Source: Auxenochlorella pyrenoidosa (Eukaryota > Chlorophyta > Trebouxiophyceae > Chlorellales > Chlorellaceae). From it: a stretch of DNA of 29,963 nucleotides. A model generated the notes under the pieces. That model was not told where the DNA came from. It worked only from the letters and a program-made list of their open reading frames with translations, and made no database searches. This document shows, piece by piece, positions 1 through 9,946 of the stretch. Both the position numbers and the translations under genes were made by a program. Location of the stretch: assembly GCA_001430745.1 (NCBI GenBank), contig KQ481983.1, positions 3,851,387-3,881,349 on the forward strand. The letters run 5' to 3'. Every line of letters begins with the position of its first letter. The first letter of the stretch is position 1.

Positions 1-162
1 AGGTCGGCCCACCTGCCTCCCGAAGAGGCAGGCAGCGCCCCGCTGCCGGCGGGCTTGGCCAGCACGGGACAGGAGAGGCAAGGGCTGCGTGGTGCTGCGC
101 TCGCCCAGCCAACCGCCGGCCGCTGAGCGCTGGTGGCCCCGGACCCCCCCCCCCCCCCCCAG

Positions 163-2077
163 GCCTGTGCAAGCTGGACCTGCAGCTGGTGAGCCAGACG
201 GTGGAGTCCATCTGGCTGTCGGCACTCTACCCGGTGAACGCGATGCGCAACCGCGCGCTGGCCAACGCGCGCACCGAGGCGGTGCTGCTGCTGGACGTCG
301 ACTTCTGGCCCTCGGCAGGCAAGCGGCAGCAGCGCCGGCGTGGGGGCCGCGCAGCGACACGTGCGCAGCGATTCGGGTGCTTGTGCTGTGCGCAGCGCCG
401 TGGCGTCACAGCCGTGGCAGCTCTCATCGGCTGTGCTGCCTGCGGGCCCGTGCACCCACCCGCTGTGTGGATGCTCGCCCCCCCCCCCCCTGCAGAGCTG
501 TCTGAGCTGATGCAGAAGCCCGCCAAGTACGCCAGCCTGATGGGCGCGCTGAGCCAGGGCGCCGCCGTGGTGCTGCCCGCCTACGAGACGGGCGACTCGG
601 GCGACATTGGCGTGGAGGTGGCGCGCGAGGCGGTGCTGGGTAAGTCGCGCTGGCCGTGGCGGGCGGTTGGGGCGGCCGCAGAGGCGGGGGCAGTGGGCTC
701 GCAGCGGGAGAGGGAAGCAACGTGAGCAGCGAGCTGGGCCGAAGCATGCTGGAACAGTGCGTTGCAGGGCACGAGGCCTGTGGTGCGCGGCACAGCGGCA
801 CGGTTGTTGACCCTTTAGGGCTGGGCGGGGTGCCGGCGCCGACGAATCATCCGCCGCCCTTCATGCTGCAGAGGGCAAGGACGCGGCGGTGAGGATGTTC
901 TGGGACGGCCGCATCAAGGCCTTCCACACCGACCGCTACGAGGCGGGGCACCGCGCCACCGACTACAAGCGCTGGCTGGAGGCCTCGCGCCCCTACAACA
1001 TCCAGTGAGCGCGATGGGGGGCATTGTGGTGGGGGCGAGAGGGGCCAGCGGGTGCACCGACTCTTTGAGCTGGGAGCTGGCAGGGCGTGCTGGCTGGAGC
1101 CCCGCAGCCAGGCAGGGCCGTGCAGCCAGGTGCGGCAGCACAGAGTTGTGACTGCCGCATCTGTCCGCTTTGCTGCGCTGCACCCAGATGCGTGGGCTCG
1201 CCTGCCTGCTGATGCCAAGCCGTCGCCAATGCTCGCCCCCTTCCCTCCTCCCCCCTCTAATCGCCCCAACCGCCAGGTATGAGGAGGGCTTTGAGCCGTA
1301 CGTCATCGTGTCCCGCAAGTTTGTGCCCTGGTACGACGAGCGCTTTGTCGGGTACCGCAAGAACAAGGTGCGGGGCAGGGGGGGGGCCCGCCAGCGAGGG
1401 CCGGGTACCCGGCCTGCCCAGGAGCAGCGCGTGCGTGTGCTCGGCTGTCGCTGCTCCAGTTCACTGCGTGGGCCTGGCCGCGCGCAGGCAAGCTCCCGTC
1501 CCCCCTTCCTGCTGCCCCGACCCGGTCCGACCCCTCCCCCCGCGCCGCAGGTGGTGCACCTGCTCTACCTGTCCACCAGCGGCATCCAGTTTGTGGTGCA
1601 CCCGCGCGCGTTTGCGGTGCACTCGCCCCACCCCCGCGCCCGCACCTGGAAGGTCACCCACAAGACGGGGCTGTGGGACCAGGTGGGGGCCCCCGGGGGC
1701 AATGGCCGAGGATTTGTGGGGCTTTGAGCAAGCATGCACGCGGCTTGTGTGCAAATGGACGCAAGGAGTGCAATGCCTGGGAGGGCAAAACCTGTTTGGG
1801 GGACTTGCTGGCACCAGGGAACCCGGACCGCTGCAATCATGCAGCCGGCGAGGGTGGCAGCTGTGCCCAGGTCTTTCGCACTGACCGCCTCCTCCATGCT
1901 CATCCCGCGTGCTCGCCGCCCTGCCTCCCCCGCTTGCAGCTTGCGGAGATCTATGAGCAGGCCAAGGAGGGCATGTATGCCGGCTCCTATGTGCCCGCCG
2001 CCATGTACTCGTGCGGGGGCCACCTGGCGGGGCCGCAGTCGGCGCGGCGCCCCACCTTTGCCAGCGCCACAGCCTGA
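163..2077 (+). CDS. GT49/LARGE-like glycosyltransferase, 5' partial
   Basis: This is the 3' part of a type II Golgi-type glycosyltransferase of the Glyco_transf_49 (LARGE/B4GAT1) family; the start lies left of the window. Exons are 163-318, 496-639, 872-1004, 1277-1367, 1551-1682 and 1940-2077, ending in TGA. Seen in the sequence: the metal-binding DxD block (LLLDVDFWPS) near the end of the first visible exon, then the family block YDERFVGYRKNK followed after the next intron by VVHLLYLSTSGIQFVVHPRAF and a His-Pro-rich stretch (HSPHPRARTWK). The first visible intron has a GC donor at 319-320; using it gives the expected PS-x-x-L spacing after DxD. Poly-C tracts precede the acceptors at 162 and 495. 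Family membership is clear from motifs. The donor and acceptor sugars cannot be told from sequence. Action in the secretory pathway is inferred from the family. Confidence 0.85.
319..320 (+). other. GC splice donor (GC-AG intron 319-495)
   Basis: The exon ends ..TCGGCAG and the intron opens with GCAAGC. The nearby GT at 340-341 keeps the same phase, but it would insert seven residues between the DxD block and the conserved leucine, so the GC donor fits the family better. Confidence 0.65.
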
Positions 2078-2218
2078 GGTGCTGGACCGCCGGCCCCCTA
2101 TGTCCATTCTCCAACAGCCCATCCCCACAGTTCACACGTGGCCATCCAATAACAAGTGTCCCCTAGCTTTGATTCCTGCTCATTTTTCATATTGATTCGG
2201 CTCCCCGTCTTGTTTGTT

Positions 2219-2223
2219 TGTAA
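2219..2223 (+). terminator. TGTAA polyadenylation signal, GT49 gene
   Basis: TGTAA, the chlorophyte polyadenylation signal, lies 142 nt past the glycosyltransferase stop, in a T-rich stretch inside the 262-bp convergent gap before the acyltransferase stop at 2340. Confidence 0.6.
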
Positions 2224-2339
2224 GGAGCGCTTCTTGCCAGTCGAGGGCACCATCTAACTCAGCAGATTGCCCACGAAGCCCTAGATTCATGGAAGGGATC
2301 TGGCGGTGGAAGAACTGCAGCAAGCAACAGGCGGCAAGT

Positions 2340-4530
2340 TCAGAACCGCATTTCGACCAAACGATAGCAGAGCGCTGCCGCGGTGTACCCAGCTGCCAGG
2401 GTGCCAGCAGTGAGTGCCAGCAACGACTGCGTCGGGGCAGCACCCAAATTGGCAGACAAGAAAGTGACCGGCGGTGGCAGGTAGTGCAGCCAGAAGAAGC
2501 GTGCCTGCTCGTGGAGCAGGTACAGAGAAAAGGACAGGGCCGCCAGGGGCTGGAGCGCCCTGGACGACAGCAGCGCGGCCGCCGCGGTGTGGAGCGGGTC
2601 GGTGCGCAGCACCAGGGCCAGCATGGCGGCCGCTGACGTGGCGCCGTAGAGCGGCGAGCCGCACCAGAGCAGCGCGACGTAAGCACGAGCCGCAGCGGGG
2701 GACCAGCAGGGTTCGTGCGGGAGGCGGTGGGGCAGGGTGGTCCATGCCACCTGCAGGCAGGCGGCCTCCAGCAGCAGCACGGCCGCGCCCACGACGAGCC
2801 GCCTGCGGTGCCGGGTGCCGGTGGGCGTGCATCGTGGTTAAGACCTGGCTGCATTGCACTGCTCATGGCTGGCGCACGTTGCGGAGACACACTTGCGTCT
2901 GTAGTCATGCAGGGGTGACCCTTGAGGCCATCAGCGCAGACACTGCAGCGCAATGCTCCCACACGACCGCTCACCTGGCCTGCAGCCACTGCAGCGCTGC
3001 ATGCGAGCGCAGCAGCAAGCCCAACATGCCTCCAAACGCCAGCACAGGGACCCTGCCCCCCAGGGTCCACCACAGGGCCTCCCTGAGGTCGGTGAGGCTG
3101 GCGCCATCTGGAAGGAGTAAGGGGTTCAGAAGCACCGTGGCTTTCTGCGAGCTCAAGGCAGCGCGGGCATCGGCTGCGGCAGCGCCGCAGTTCGTTGCAC
3201 CTTGGAGCGAAACTGGCGCGATGCGGCACACCGTGTGGCAGCCACAGCTTTCCTTGAGGATGGCTGCTCAGCCGGCTGGCACGCTGCTCCGCTGACCAGG
3301 AATGCTGCAAAGGGCAGCTGCCGGCGCCACCAAAGCACATGCATGGCATGCGCCCACGGCGTCAAACCCTCCCCTGCCACAAGTCGTTCGGGCCGCCCAT
3401 CCCCTGCCTCACCCTTAGGCACTCCGCTGAAGGGAAAGCGCAGGTCGACAGTGCCGGCCATGCGCAGCCTCCAGAGGGACCCGCCCACCGCAACTGCTGC
3501 CAGCGCGGCTGCCAGGCGGGCACGGAAGCCGGGGGCGCGTGGCCGGAGGAGCACCATTGCCAGTGGGCACAGCAGGTATGCATGCACTTGGACCGTCGTG
3601 CTCCACAGGTGCAGCCCTGCAGAATGCGTGCGGATATGTTGTGCCATGGCAGGTTGGGCATGGTGGAAGTGGGGCAGGCCGCAGCCAGCTGGCATGCGTC
3701 ACGAGATGGTAAGGCAGCCCCGCACCGGGCAGCACAGGGCCGCGCCATCCCCACCAGCACTCACCGCATCCTTGCCGACCCAGAAAGTGCATCACAAACA
3801 GAGCATTTGCCCACATCCCGCTGGGGCAGTGTGTGAAGCAGAAGTCCTTTGCTGCTGCAGCCAGTGGGCTCAGGCCGCCAGCAGTCTGCTGGGCATGGCG
3901 AGCCGCCGCCACCAGCAACAGGATGAGCAGGTTGGCTGTGGCATAGGCTGGCACAATGCGGCGCACCCGGCGCGCATAGTAGCGCAGCACAGCCCGGGGG
4001 ATGGACGCCAGGTTTGCCTTGTCTCTGCTGTGTCTGCTGTCGCAGGCCAGAGTTGCGCAACCCGGGGTCATCCCCTTGTTGCCAGCCTCGATGGCAGCAG
4101 GCCTGGTACTGCTGCTGCAGCTGCCCTCCAGCTCTGGCAAAAGGTGGTAGACCGCAAGCATGCTGCTCATTGCAAGGAACACATCCACTCCTGCGTTGCC
4201 GAGCAGAGCCAGCCTGTGCAAGGAATGGTGAGGGGCGACGTGGCAGTGCTCAGCCTGCTGCACGTGGCACGTGCACAGCAGAGTGGCGGCGGCAGTGGCA
4301 GTGGCAGCCCCATCGTTCCGATGCTCTGCAATATATTATGCGCCCGACCGTTAACAAGAGCGTGCACAATTGCCATCGTACCTGAACAAGGCGTTCTTGC
4401 GAAGCAGCGAGACCATCTGCGCATCAGGCATCAGCGCTGCAAGCAGCCTGAAGCAGTGATAAAGCACAATAAAGATGGAAGCAAACGCCCGCACGCCATC
4501 CAGGGCACGCATGTCGGGAGTAGCGGCCAT
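2340..4530 (-). CDS. Acyltransferase 3 family multipass membrane protein
   Basis: The model gives a 517-residue integral membrane O-acyltransferase (AT3/OafA/NRF-6-like). Exons on the minus strand are 4530-4382, 4213-3765, 3616-3413, 3263-2975 and 2802-2340; they sum to 1554 nt and phases close exactly. The first in-frame ATG (4530) follows an in-frame stop. Seen: LDGVRAF at residues 10-16, with R14 and H25 spaced as the R-x10-H motif that is catalytic in AT3 proteins; GNAGVDVFLAMSSML (second membrane segment); a basic block RYYARRVRRIVPAYA; HLWSTTVQVHAYLL near 202-215, equivalent to the family HxWSLxVE block; and a C-terminal ALSFSLYLLHEQ ending in LVEMRF. Many hydrophobic segments fit about ten membrane passes. 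The usual glutamate of the HxWS block appears as Gln. The acceptor of exon 4 (3263) is the least certain junction, but it is the one that keeps phase and avoids a stop. Acyl donor and acceptor are unknown. Confidence 0.85.
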
Positions 4531-5235
4531 GTCTGCAGTGTTCAGTCAGTGAGACTGTCTGAGAGAGTCTCAAAAGCTTGTGCACAATTCAAAATCGAAC
4601 AACTTGGGACATCTGTGGGTTTTACACCGATATAGCTATCGAGTCCAGCCCAAGTCCAGCTCCCATCCAGGCACGCTGCGCCACCTGGCATTACGCCAGT
4701 GCGTTTGTGCGATGTCGGTGCTTCAATCATGATGGCTGCTGCTGCATAGTTTATGTGCGCTGCGCCCTTCATGGCGGTCGGATGGAGAATGAATGAAACA
4801 ATGCCATTCTGTGCTCAGCGTAAGGGAGATCGACAGCTGGCTTCCACGAACTGCTGCCGACATAATGTGGCTGCTCGCCTGTGTCAGGAAGCTGACAAAA
4901 CCTTTGGGAATTGTTTCCGCAGATGTTTTACAGTCGTGCATGCCAACAAACCTGGAGAGTGGGCAGCATCGCAGCACCCATAGCCGCCACCAATTCAGCA
5001 CTGTTGAGAATCGCAACACAACCGCAACGAGGTGCAAAGCAGCTGTATGAGTTGCTAGAATGGTAGTTCAATGTATGCGCTGGACCGATGTTATGGACGT
5101 TCTGGAAAAGGCTTGAATGTTGGCTGAACACTCCGCTGAGTGGGTCTTGCTGCTGTGCCATCTGTGCTCAAGTGGCGGCGGCGGCACACTGAAGGGTCGG
5201 TGGTCAGCGCGCTCTTCTGCCGATTTACGACCAAA
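4531..5235. other. Intergenic: divergent upstream region of acyltransferase and AlkB genes
   Basis: About 705 bp between two divergent starts. By eye it is less GC-rich than the coding DNA around it. It contains short open frames (for example 4793-5050 plus, 85 residues) with no recognisable domain. I see no clear TATA box. It probably holds both promoters and 5' untranslated exons. Confidence 0.5.
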
Positions 5236-7165
5236 ATGAAGCGCAAGCTGGGGGCTCAGGGTTCTCGCTTCGCCGCCTGCCCAGCCTGTGGCCTAACAGT
5301 GCCGCTTTTTCGCCTTGATGCACACCTGGACTCAGAATGCAGCTCTCTAATCGCACAGCCCTCTGTCGCTCCAGCGCCCGCACCGCTGGACAGCAGCAGC
5401 GGCTCCCGACTCGCCGTGCGCGGACAGGCGCTGGCGCCTCTGCCGCAGCAGCCACAACCACATGCAGGGTTTTCCACACATCGGCATGGCAAGGAGCCGG
5501 TGGCAGCACTTGGGTTTGACAGCAGCGCAGCAGAAGCACCAGCAGACGGCTCAGTGGTGCCAGCAGCAGGAGCAGCCGCAGCAGCACCCAGCAGCCTTCC
5601 TACCTGCACCCAGCAGGAGGCCGGCCGTGCTGCCAGCAGCAACGTCCAAGGCAGCAGCAGCCGTGCAGCTGGCAGGCAGTGGTGGCAGGGGCACTCTGCC
5701 ATAGTTGCCACAGGCTACAAGAGCAGTGGGCAGCAGCGCGTGGGGCTGACTGCCCCTGCGCTACTTGCTACCGCCCACTGCGAATTGCTGCCAGAGTTCC
5801 TGCCTGCCGCGCTTGCAGACGCGCTGCTGTTGCAGCTGCAGGCTGACAGCCCCTCCTATGAGCGCATGGAATGGTGGATTGGGGAGTATGGCGGCGGCTC
5901 TGGCGGAGGCAGCAGGGAAGAGGGCAGCGTCAGAGCCAGGGAGGGGCCCGGGCTAAGCAGCAAGACCACCTGCCACTACCATCTGGCCGAGGAGGGCGCT
6001 GTGCAGCAGCAGCAGCAGCAGGTGGGCCGCTAGCCGTACATCAGGTAGCTTCCATCTCAAAGAAGCGGTAATGCCAGAGCTCCGCTCTGCGATCACTTCT
6101 GCTGACAGGGTTGATCACGCTTCCTCACTTTGCCTGCCCTGCTGGCTGCCTACCCCGCCTCCTGCAGGCCGGCGATTCTACAGGCAGCAGCGCCGGTCTC
6201 GGAGACAGTGTGGGGACAGCCCCAGACACCAGCGCTCGCCGCCTGGTGCCGGCGCCGCTGCCTCTTCGTACGGCCGCAGACCTGGTGGCCGGCTGTGTGA
6301 GCGAGCGCATCCGCAGCGGTGCTGCCGCGGGGCTGCCCCTGGAGGCAGCCGACTGCGGGGGCTGGGCCCCGAGCTATGCAATGGTCAACTGCTACCAGGA
6401 TGGCAGCTGCGGCGTCGGCACCCACTCTGACCGGCTCACACCGCTGGGGCCGTCACCCATCATTGCCTCGCTGTCGCTGGGCGCCACGCGCACCTTCCGC
6501 CTGCACCGCCAGCAGCGCCTGCTGCTGCAGGGAGGCGGCGATGCCACTGGCAGCGGCGGCAGCGGCGGCAGCGCTGCAGCGGCAGTGGGCGACGTGACCA
6601 GGGTGGATGTGGAGCTGCCACACAATGCGCTGTGCATCATGTGGCCCCCCTGCCAGGAGGCCTGGAAGCATGAGGTGGGCCTGCAGGAATGGCTGGGATG
6701 CTGAGGGCGGGGGCACTTTGGGGTAGGAAACAGCCAAGGCTGAGCAAGCAAGCGAGGTTGGCTAGTTTTCTGCTTGCACACGCCTGCATGGCCTAGCTCT
6801 GGCCGTGCAATTGCCCCATTCTCTCAGCGCTGCCAAAGCGATGCTTACTTCGGCTGCGCTCTGTCAACCTCATGCCTCCCCTTCCTCTGGCCCAACTTCA
6901 GATCCCCAAGACCACCAAGCCCCTTCCTATGCACCCCACTGTCGGTGCCGTGCGCTTCAACCTCACCTTCCGCCGGCAGAAGCCAGAGTGGGAGGCACGC
7001 GCGCCGCTGTGCCGCTGCGGACGGCGCGCCGTGATGAAGGCGCGGCAGCCAAAGGCTGCTGCAGACGGCACTCCCCCCTCCTCCCTGCACTACTTTTACA
7101 CGTGCGACAGCAGCAAAGGGCCGCCTTGTGGCTTCTGGCAGAGCGGCCCCAGCCTGGCCCTGTGA
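5236..7165 (+). CDS. AlkB-like Fe(II)/2-oxoglutarate dioxygenase with UBZ4 and GRF zinc fingers
   Basis: The predicted product is a 518-residue DNA/RNA dealkylation-type dioxygenase. Exons are 5236-6021, 6168-6674 and 6902-7165, both introns in phase 0. The start is the first ATG of the frame in a good context (AAAATGA). Seen: an N-terminal UBZ4 ubiquitin-binding finger C15-x2-C18-x11-H30-x4-C35 (FAN1/RAD18 type); a long low-complexity Ala/Ser/Gln linker ending in polyglutamine just before intron 1; an AlkB core with iron ligands H348, D350 (THSDRL) and H430 (AWKHE), and 2-oxoglutarate arginines R449 and R455 (VRFNLTFR); and a C-terminal GRF zinc finger with cysteines at 468, 470, 499 and 507 (CRCG, FYTC, CGFW). 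UBZ4 suggests recruitment to ubiquitinated chromatin and GRF suggests single-stranded nucleic-acid binding (inference from the families). A Gly/Ser-rich insertion with GGSGGSGG follows the HxD strand. A nuclear repair role is likely; the substrate is not known. Confidence 0.9.
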
Positions 7166-7549
7166 AGCAGCAGATGCGGGCAACAATGAGCAGCTGCCTA
7201 CGTTCCACTGATCGCGTGTTCCCTACTGGCACTCCTGTACATGCAAGCATGCCTATATTTTGGAAGGAATGCATTATTTCAGCAGCACCAGGATGCGACA
7301 GGGCCTCCAGGACAAGGCCAGGCCTGGTGCGTTTCGAAAGAGAGGCGCCGCCTGCCTGGCGCCGGCTGGCAGTGGTGGAATCCAGGCGGGCGCGCGCGGG
7401 ATCGCTGTTTCTTTCTCGTGGGCTCCTTGGCTCCTTTTCAGTAGACAAGCAAAACGAACCGCTGAGAGCGGCCCGCGCCCAACCTGCTCACAGTTGCCCT
7501 TGCCGTTGACAGCCCACTCTTCTGCTAACGGCATTCCTGCACCATCAGC
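7166..7549. other. Intergenic: AlkB-BORR
   Basis: This 384-bp tandem gap has no ORF with recognisable homology and no TGTAA signal that I can find. It must contain the AlkB 3' end and the promoter of the next gene. Confidence 0.5.
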
Positions 7550-9056
7550 ATGTCGCGGGCGCGAAGCAGGCGACAGCAGCTGGCCCTGGCGGCCATCCCG
7601 GAGGACGAGCCGGCCGTGCCTGCAGCGGTGGCCGGGCCCGTGGCGGAGATTATGCAGCTCATAGACGGGCTGGAGGCGGCAGGTGAGGGGTGGGCAAGGG
7701 GCCAGCCGAGGCTGGAGGCCTATGCGGCTCGGGCGGCGGCAGGCGCCGACAGCCAGCAGTGCTCTCCCCTGCTTGCAGTGGACGAGAAGGTTGGCACCAT
7801 CATGTCGGCTGCCGAGGACGCCGTGCTGGCGCTCAAGAACGAATGCAAGCGGCTGCTGGTGCTGCTCCCTGCCAAGGTGCTGCTGCCAGGCGCACTGCCC
7901 CTGCATGGCTCGTGCGCTTCGCTCTTGGGTGGTGCAGTGGCTGGGTGGACTTGTAGGTTTTAAAAATATTGTGCCTGGCAGCGGTTTCTCTGTTGTCTTG
8001 CCTTGAAAGTTCAACACTCAGTGTGCCCGACTCCCGCCGCAGACACGCAAGATGCGGCTGTCTGAGTTCCAGGCGGCATACCCCGGCGACTTCCAGGCGG
8101 GAGCCCTGGAGGAGATCAGGGAGCGGTGCGCAGCCATGGCAGCCGCCGTGGCAGCAGCGCCAGTGCCTGCCACTGGGCGCGGCGGCCGCACCACCGCCAA
8201 GCGGGCAGCCGAGCCAGAGACAGTGCTGCGCACAGTGCGGGCGCGACGCGGCCCGGCGGCGCCGCCGCCAAAGTTCAGCGAAGCTGCGCCAGCGGTGCCA
8301 GCAGAGGCGGCCGACACGGCGGCAGGGCGGGGCACCCGCTCGCGGCTAGCCGGCAGCGCAGCCGCCGAGCAGCAGCAGCAGGCAGAGCAGCATCCAGGCA
8401 AGTGGGCTGTGTGGCCTGACATGCAACACATGGCAACCCTGACTGTAGCCCGGGTGTGATCGTGGTGCTTGCTACCCCGCCGTCCTGGTGGCCAAGGTGG
8501 ACTTGTGGAAATATTACCGATGCTCCCTACCTCCATCCATCTGTCCTGCCCCGCTCCGCAGAGCCAGCAGGCAGCCGGCGCAGCGCTGCGCTGCCCCCAG
8601 CAGCGGCAGCAGCCGGCGGCGCCATGTTCCAGGGCGTGCCGCTGCAGACGCCCATGCCCTTCCAGGGCGAGGCGGTGCCGCTGCCCATCACCATGCTCAC
8701 GCAGAAGCGCGGCGGCCGCACGAAAGCGGCGCCAGTGCCAGATGCCATGGTCATTCAGACTGCAGGTGGGCAGGCATGCTGCACTGTGCGGGGGTTGCAG
8801 GTGGGCTGCGGCTGTGCGTGGCCTCGCTAGGGAGGTGGCCCCGCAGTCGAGCTGAGCACTCCACCCCCCAATGTCCGCTTCTTTCACTGCAGACGGGCAG
8901 CAGTGGGCGTTGGGCGCAGAGGGCGTCAGCGGCATCCCGGAGAGCCACCGCCGCGAGGTCACAGACCTGCTCACAGCGCAGTTCAACTTCTTTGCAGCAG
9001 CGCTGGGCAAGACCGTGTTTGAGCGGGATGCCAAGCGCGGCGGGCGGCGGCGGTGA
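7550..9056 (+). CDS. BORR: Borealin-related protein (chromosomal passenger complex)
   Basis: The model is a 317-residue protein with exons 7550-7682, 7779-7876, 8043-8397, 8562-8765 and 8893-9056 (954 nt, frame closed). It resembles borealin, the chromosomal passenger subunit that forms a helical bundle with INCENP and survivin and brings Aurora B to centromeres. Seen: an N-terminal helical segment (IMQLIDGLEA, then VDEKVGTIMSAAEDAV) leading into LPAKTRKMRLSEF at residues 74-86, which matches the Nbl1/borealin N-terminal block; a basic, Ala/Pro-rich middle with TVRARR; a PLQTPM segment; TQKRGGR; and a C-terminal helical tail QFNFFAAALGK ending in GGRRR. The third intron has a GC donor (GCAAGT at 8398). 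Assignment rests on the N-terminal block and overall order. The linker is too divergent to be diagnostic, so another coiled-coil nuclear protein cannot be fully excluded. Confidence 0.7.
8398..8399 (+). other. GC splice donor (GC-AG intron 8398-8561)
   Basis: The donor is CAG|GCAAGT, the textbook GC-AG consensus. Reading through leads to a stop at 8457-8459; splicing to 8562 restores the frame (GAG codon across the junction). Confidence 0.75.
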
Positions 9057-9946
9057 GGCAGGACATGGTTGCGCAAGGCCAGCAGCTGAAATGCTGGGGC
9101 CTTTTGTTTGACAGTCTGGCAATTGCCACCCTCGAGTTCAGTTGTGTCGCTCTCTGCCGGCGTTGCCTGTGCTTTCACTCCCCCTGCTCTAGGGGCCAGC
9201 TTTTCCAAACAACCTTCGCGTGTGTGACCGCAACGCCGCGCCCATGAGCATGCGCAGTGCCTGTTGCTCCACAAACCAGCACCACAAACTTGGGAGGGCC
9301 AGCGGCAGCCGGGGGCTGCGCAACAGTGTGCAGCAGGCCAGGCAGGACTGCTGATGTCAACAAAACTGCTACCTGGTGCCCCTTGATGCAGCACAGACTG
9401 TTCTGCCACCTTGCCGCCACCCACCTCACCTGTCTTTGACTGTCGCAGTGCGTGCAGAACACGTCCTGCGCATGCCTGTACCTGGCAGGGCCCAGCTGCA
9501 GGTACACGCCGCTGACGGATACGGCAGCGCTGCATGGGGATACGTCTGCCATCACCGCCTGCAGTGCCCCCGACCTGCATTCTGTGCCATGTCAGCCGTG
9601 ATGGCACAGATGGCAGGTTGGGGGCGCTGCAGGCGGCCGCAGATTCCCTTCTTTGGTCAGCAAATGCGGTCTTGGCTTGGCATGCAAACCTGGAAAGTGA
9701 TGTGCTGCCGAGATGCCGACGTGGCGGCGGCGCCAGCTGTTCGCTGCAGGGCTGGACTTGCATCATCCACGCGTTGCCAGACCTTGCAGCCGGCTTTCTG
9801 GGCGCTTCTTCGGCACTTTAGAATCGCCAAACTCCTTTGCGTCACTGCACAGCCCTCTTGCGAACACCCAGCACGGTCCCACTTGTCACGCCTTCTTTGG
9901 CTTAAAGGCCCCACGAATTCTCTTCTGATCGTGCATGGGAGCAAAA
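9057..9946. other. Intergenic: BORR-MsrA
   Basis: This 890-bp stretch between tandem genes is crossed by a long plus-strand open frame (9376-10524), but its translation has no recognisable domain and runs across MsrA exons in the wrong frame. I see no gene, repeat or RNA here. It presumably carries the BORR 3' UTR and the MsrA promoter. Confidence 0.5.

Noticed and set aside
144..160. Poly-C runs (also at 480-490)
   Set aside because: They are ordinary pyrimidine tracts before 3' splice sites; length may be affected by sequencing error but needs no special function.
4793..5050. 85-residue plus-strand frame between the acyltransferase and AlkB genes
   Set aside because: No recognisable domain, overlaps other chance frames, and lies where promoters are expected.
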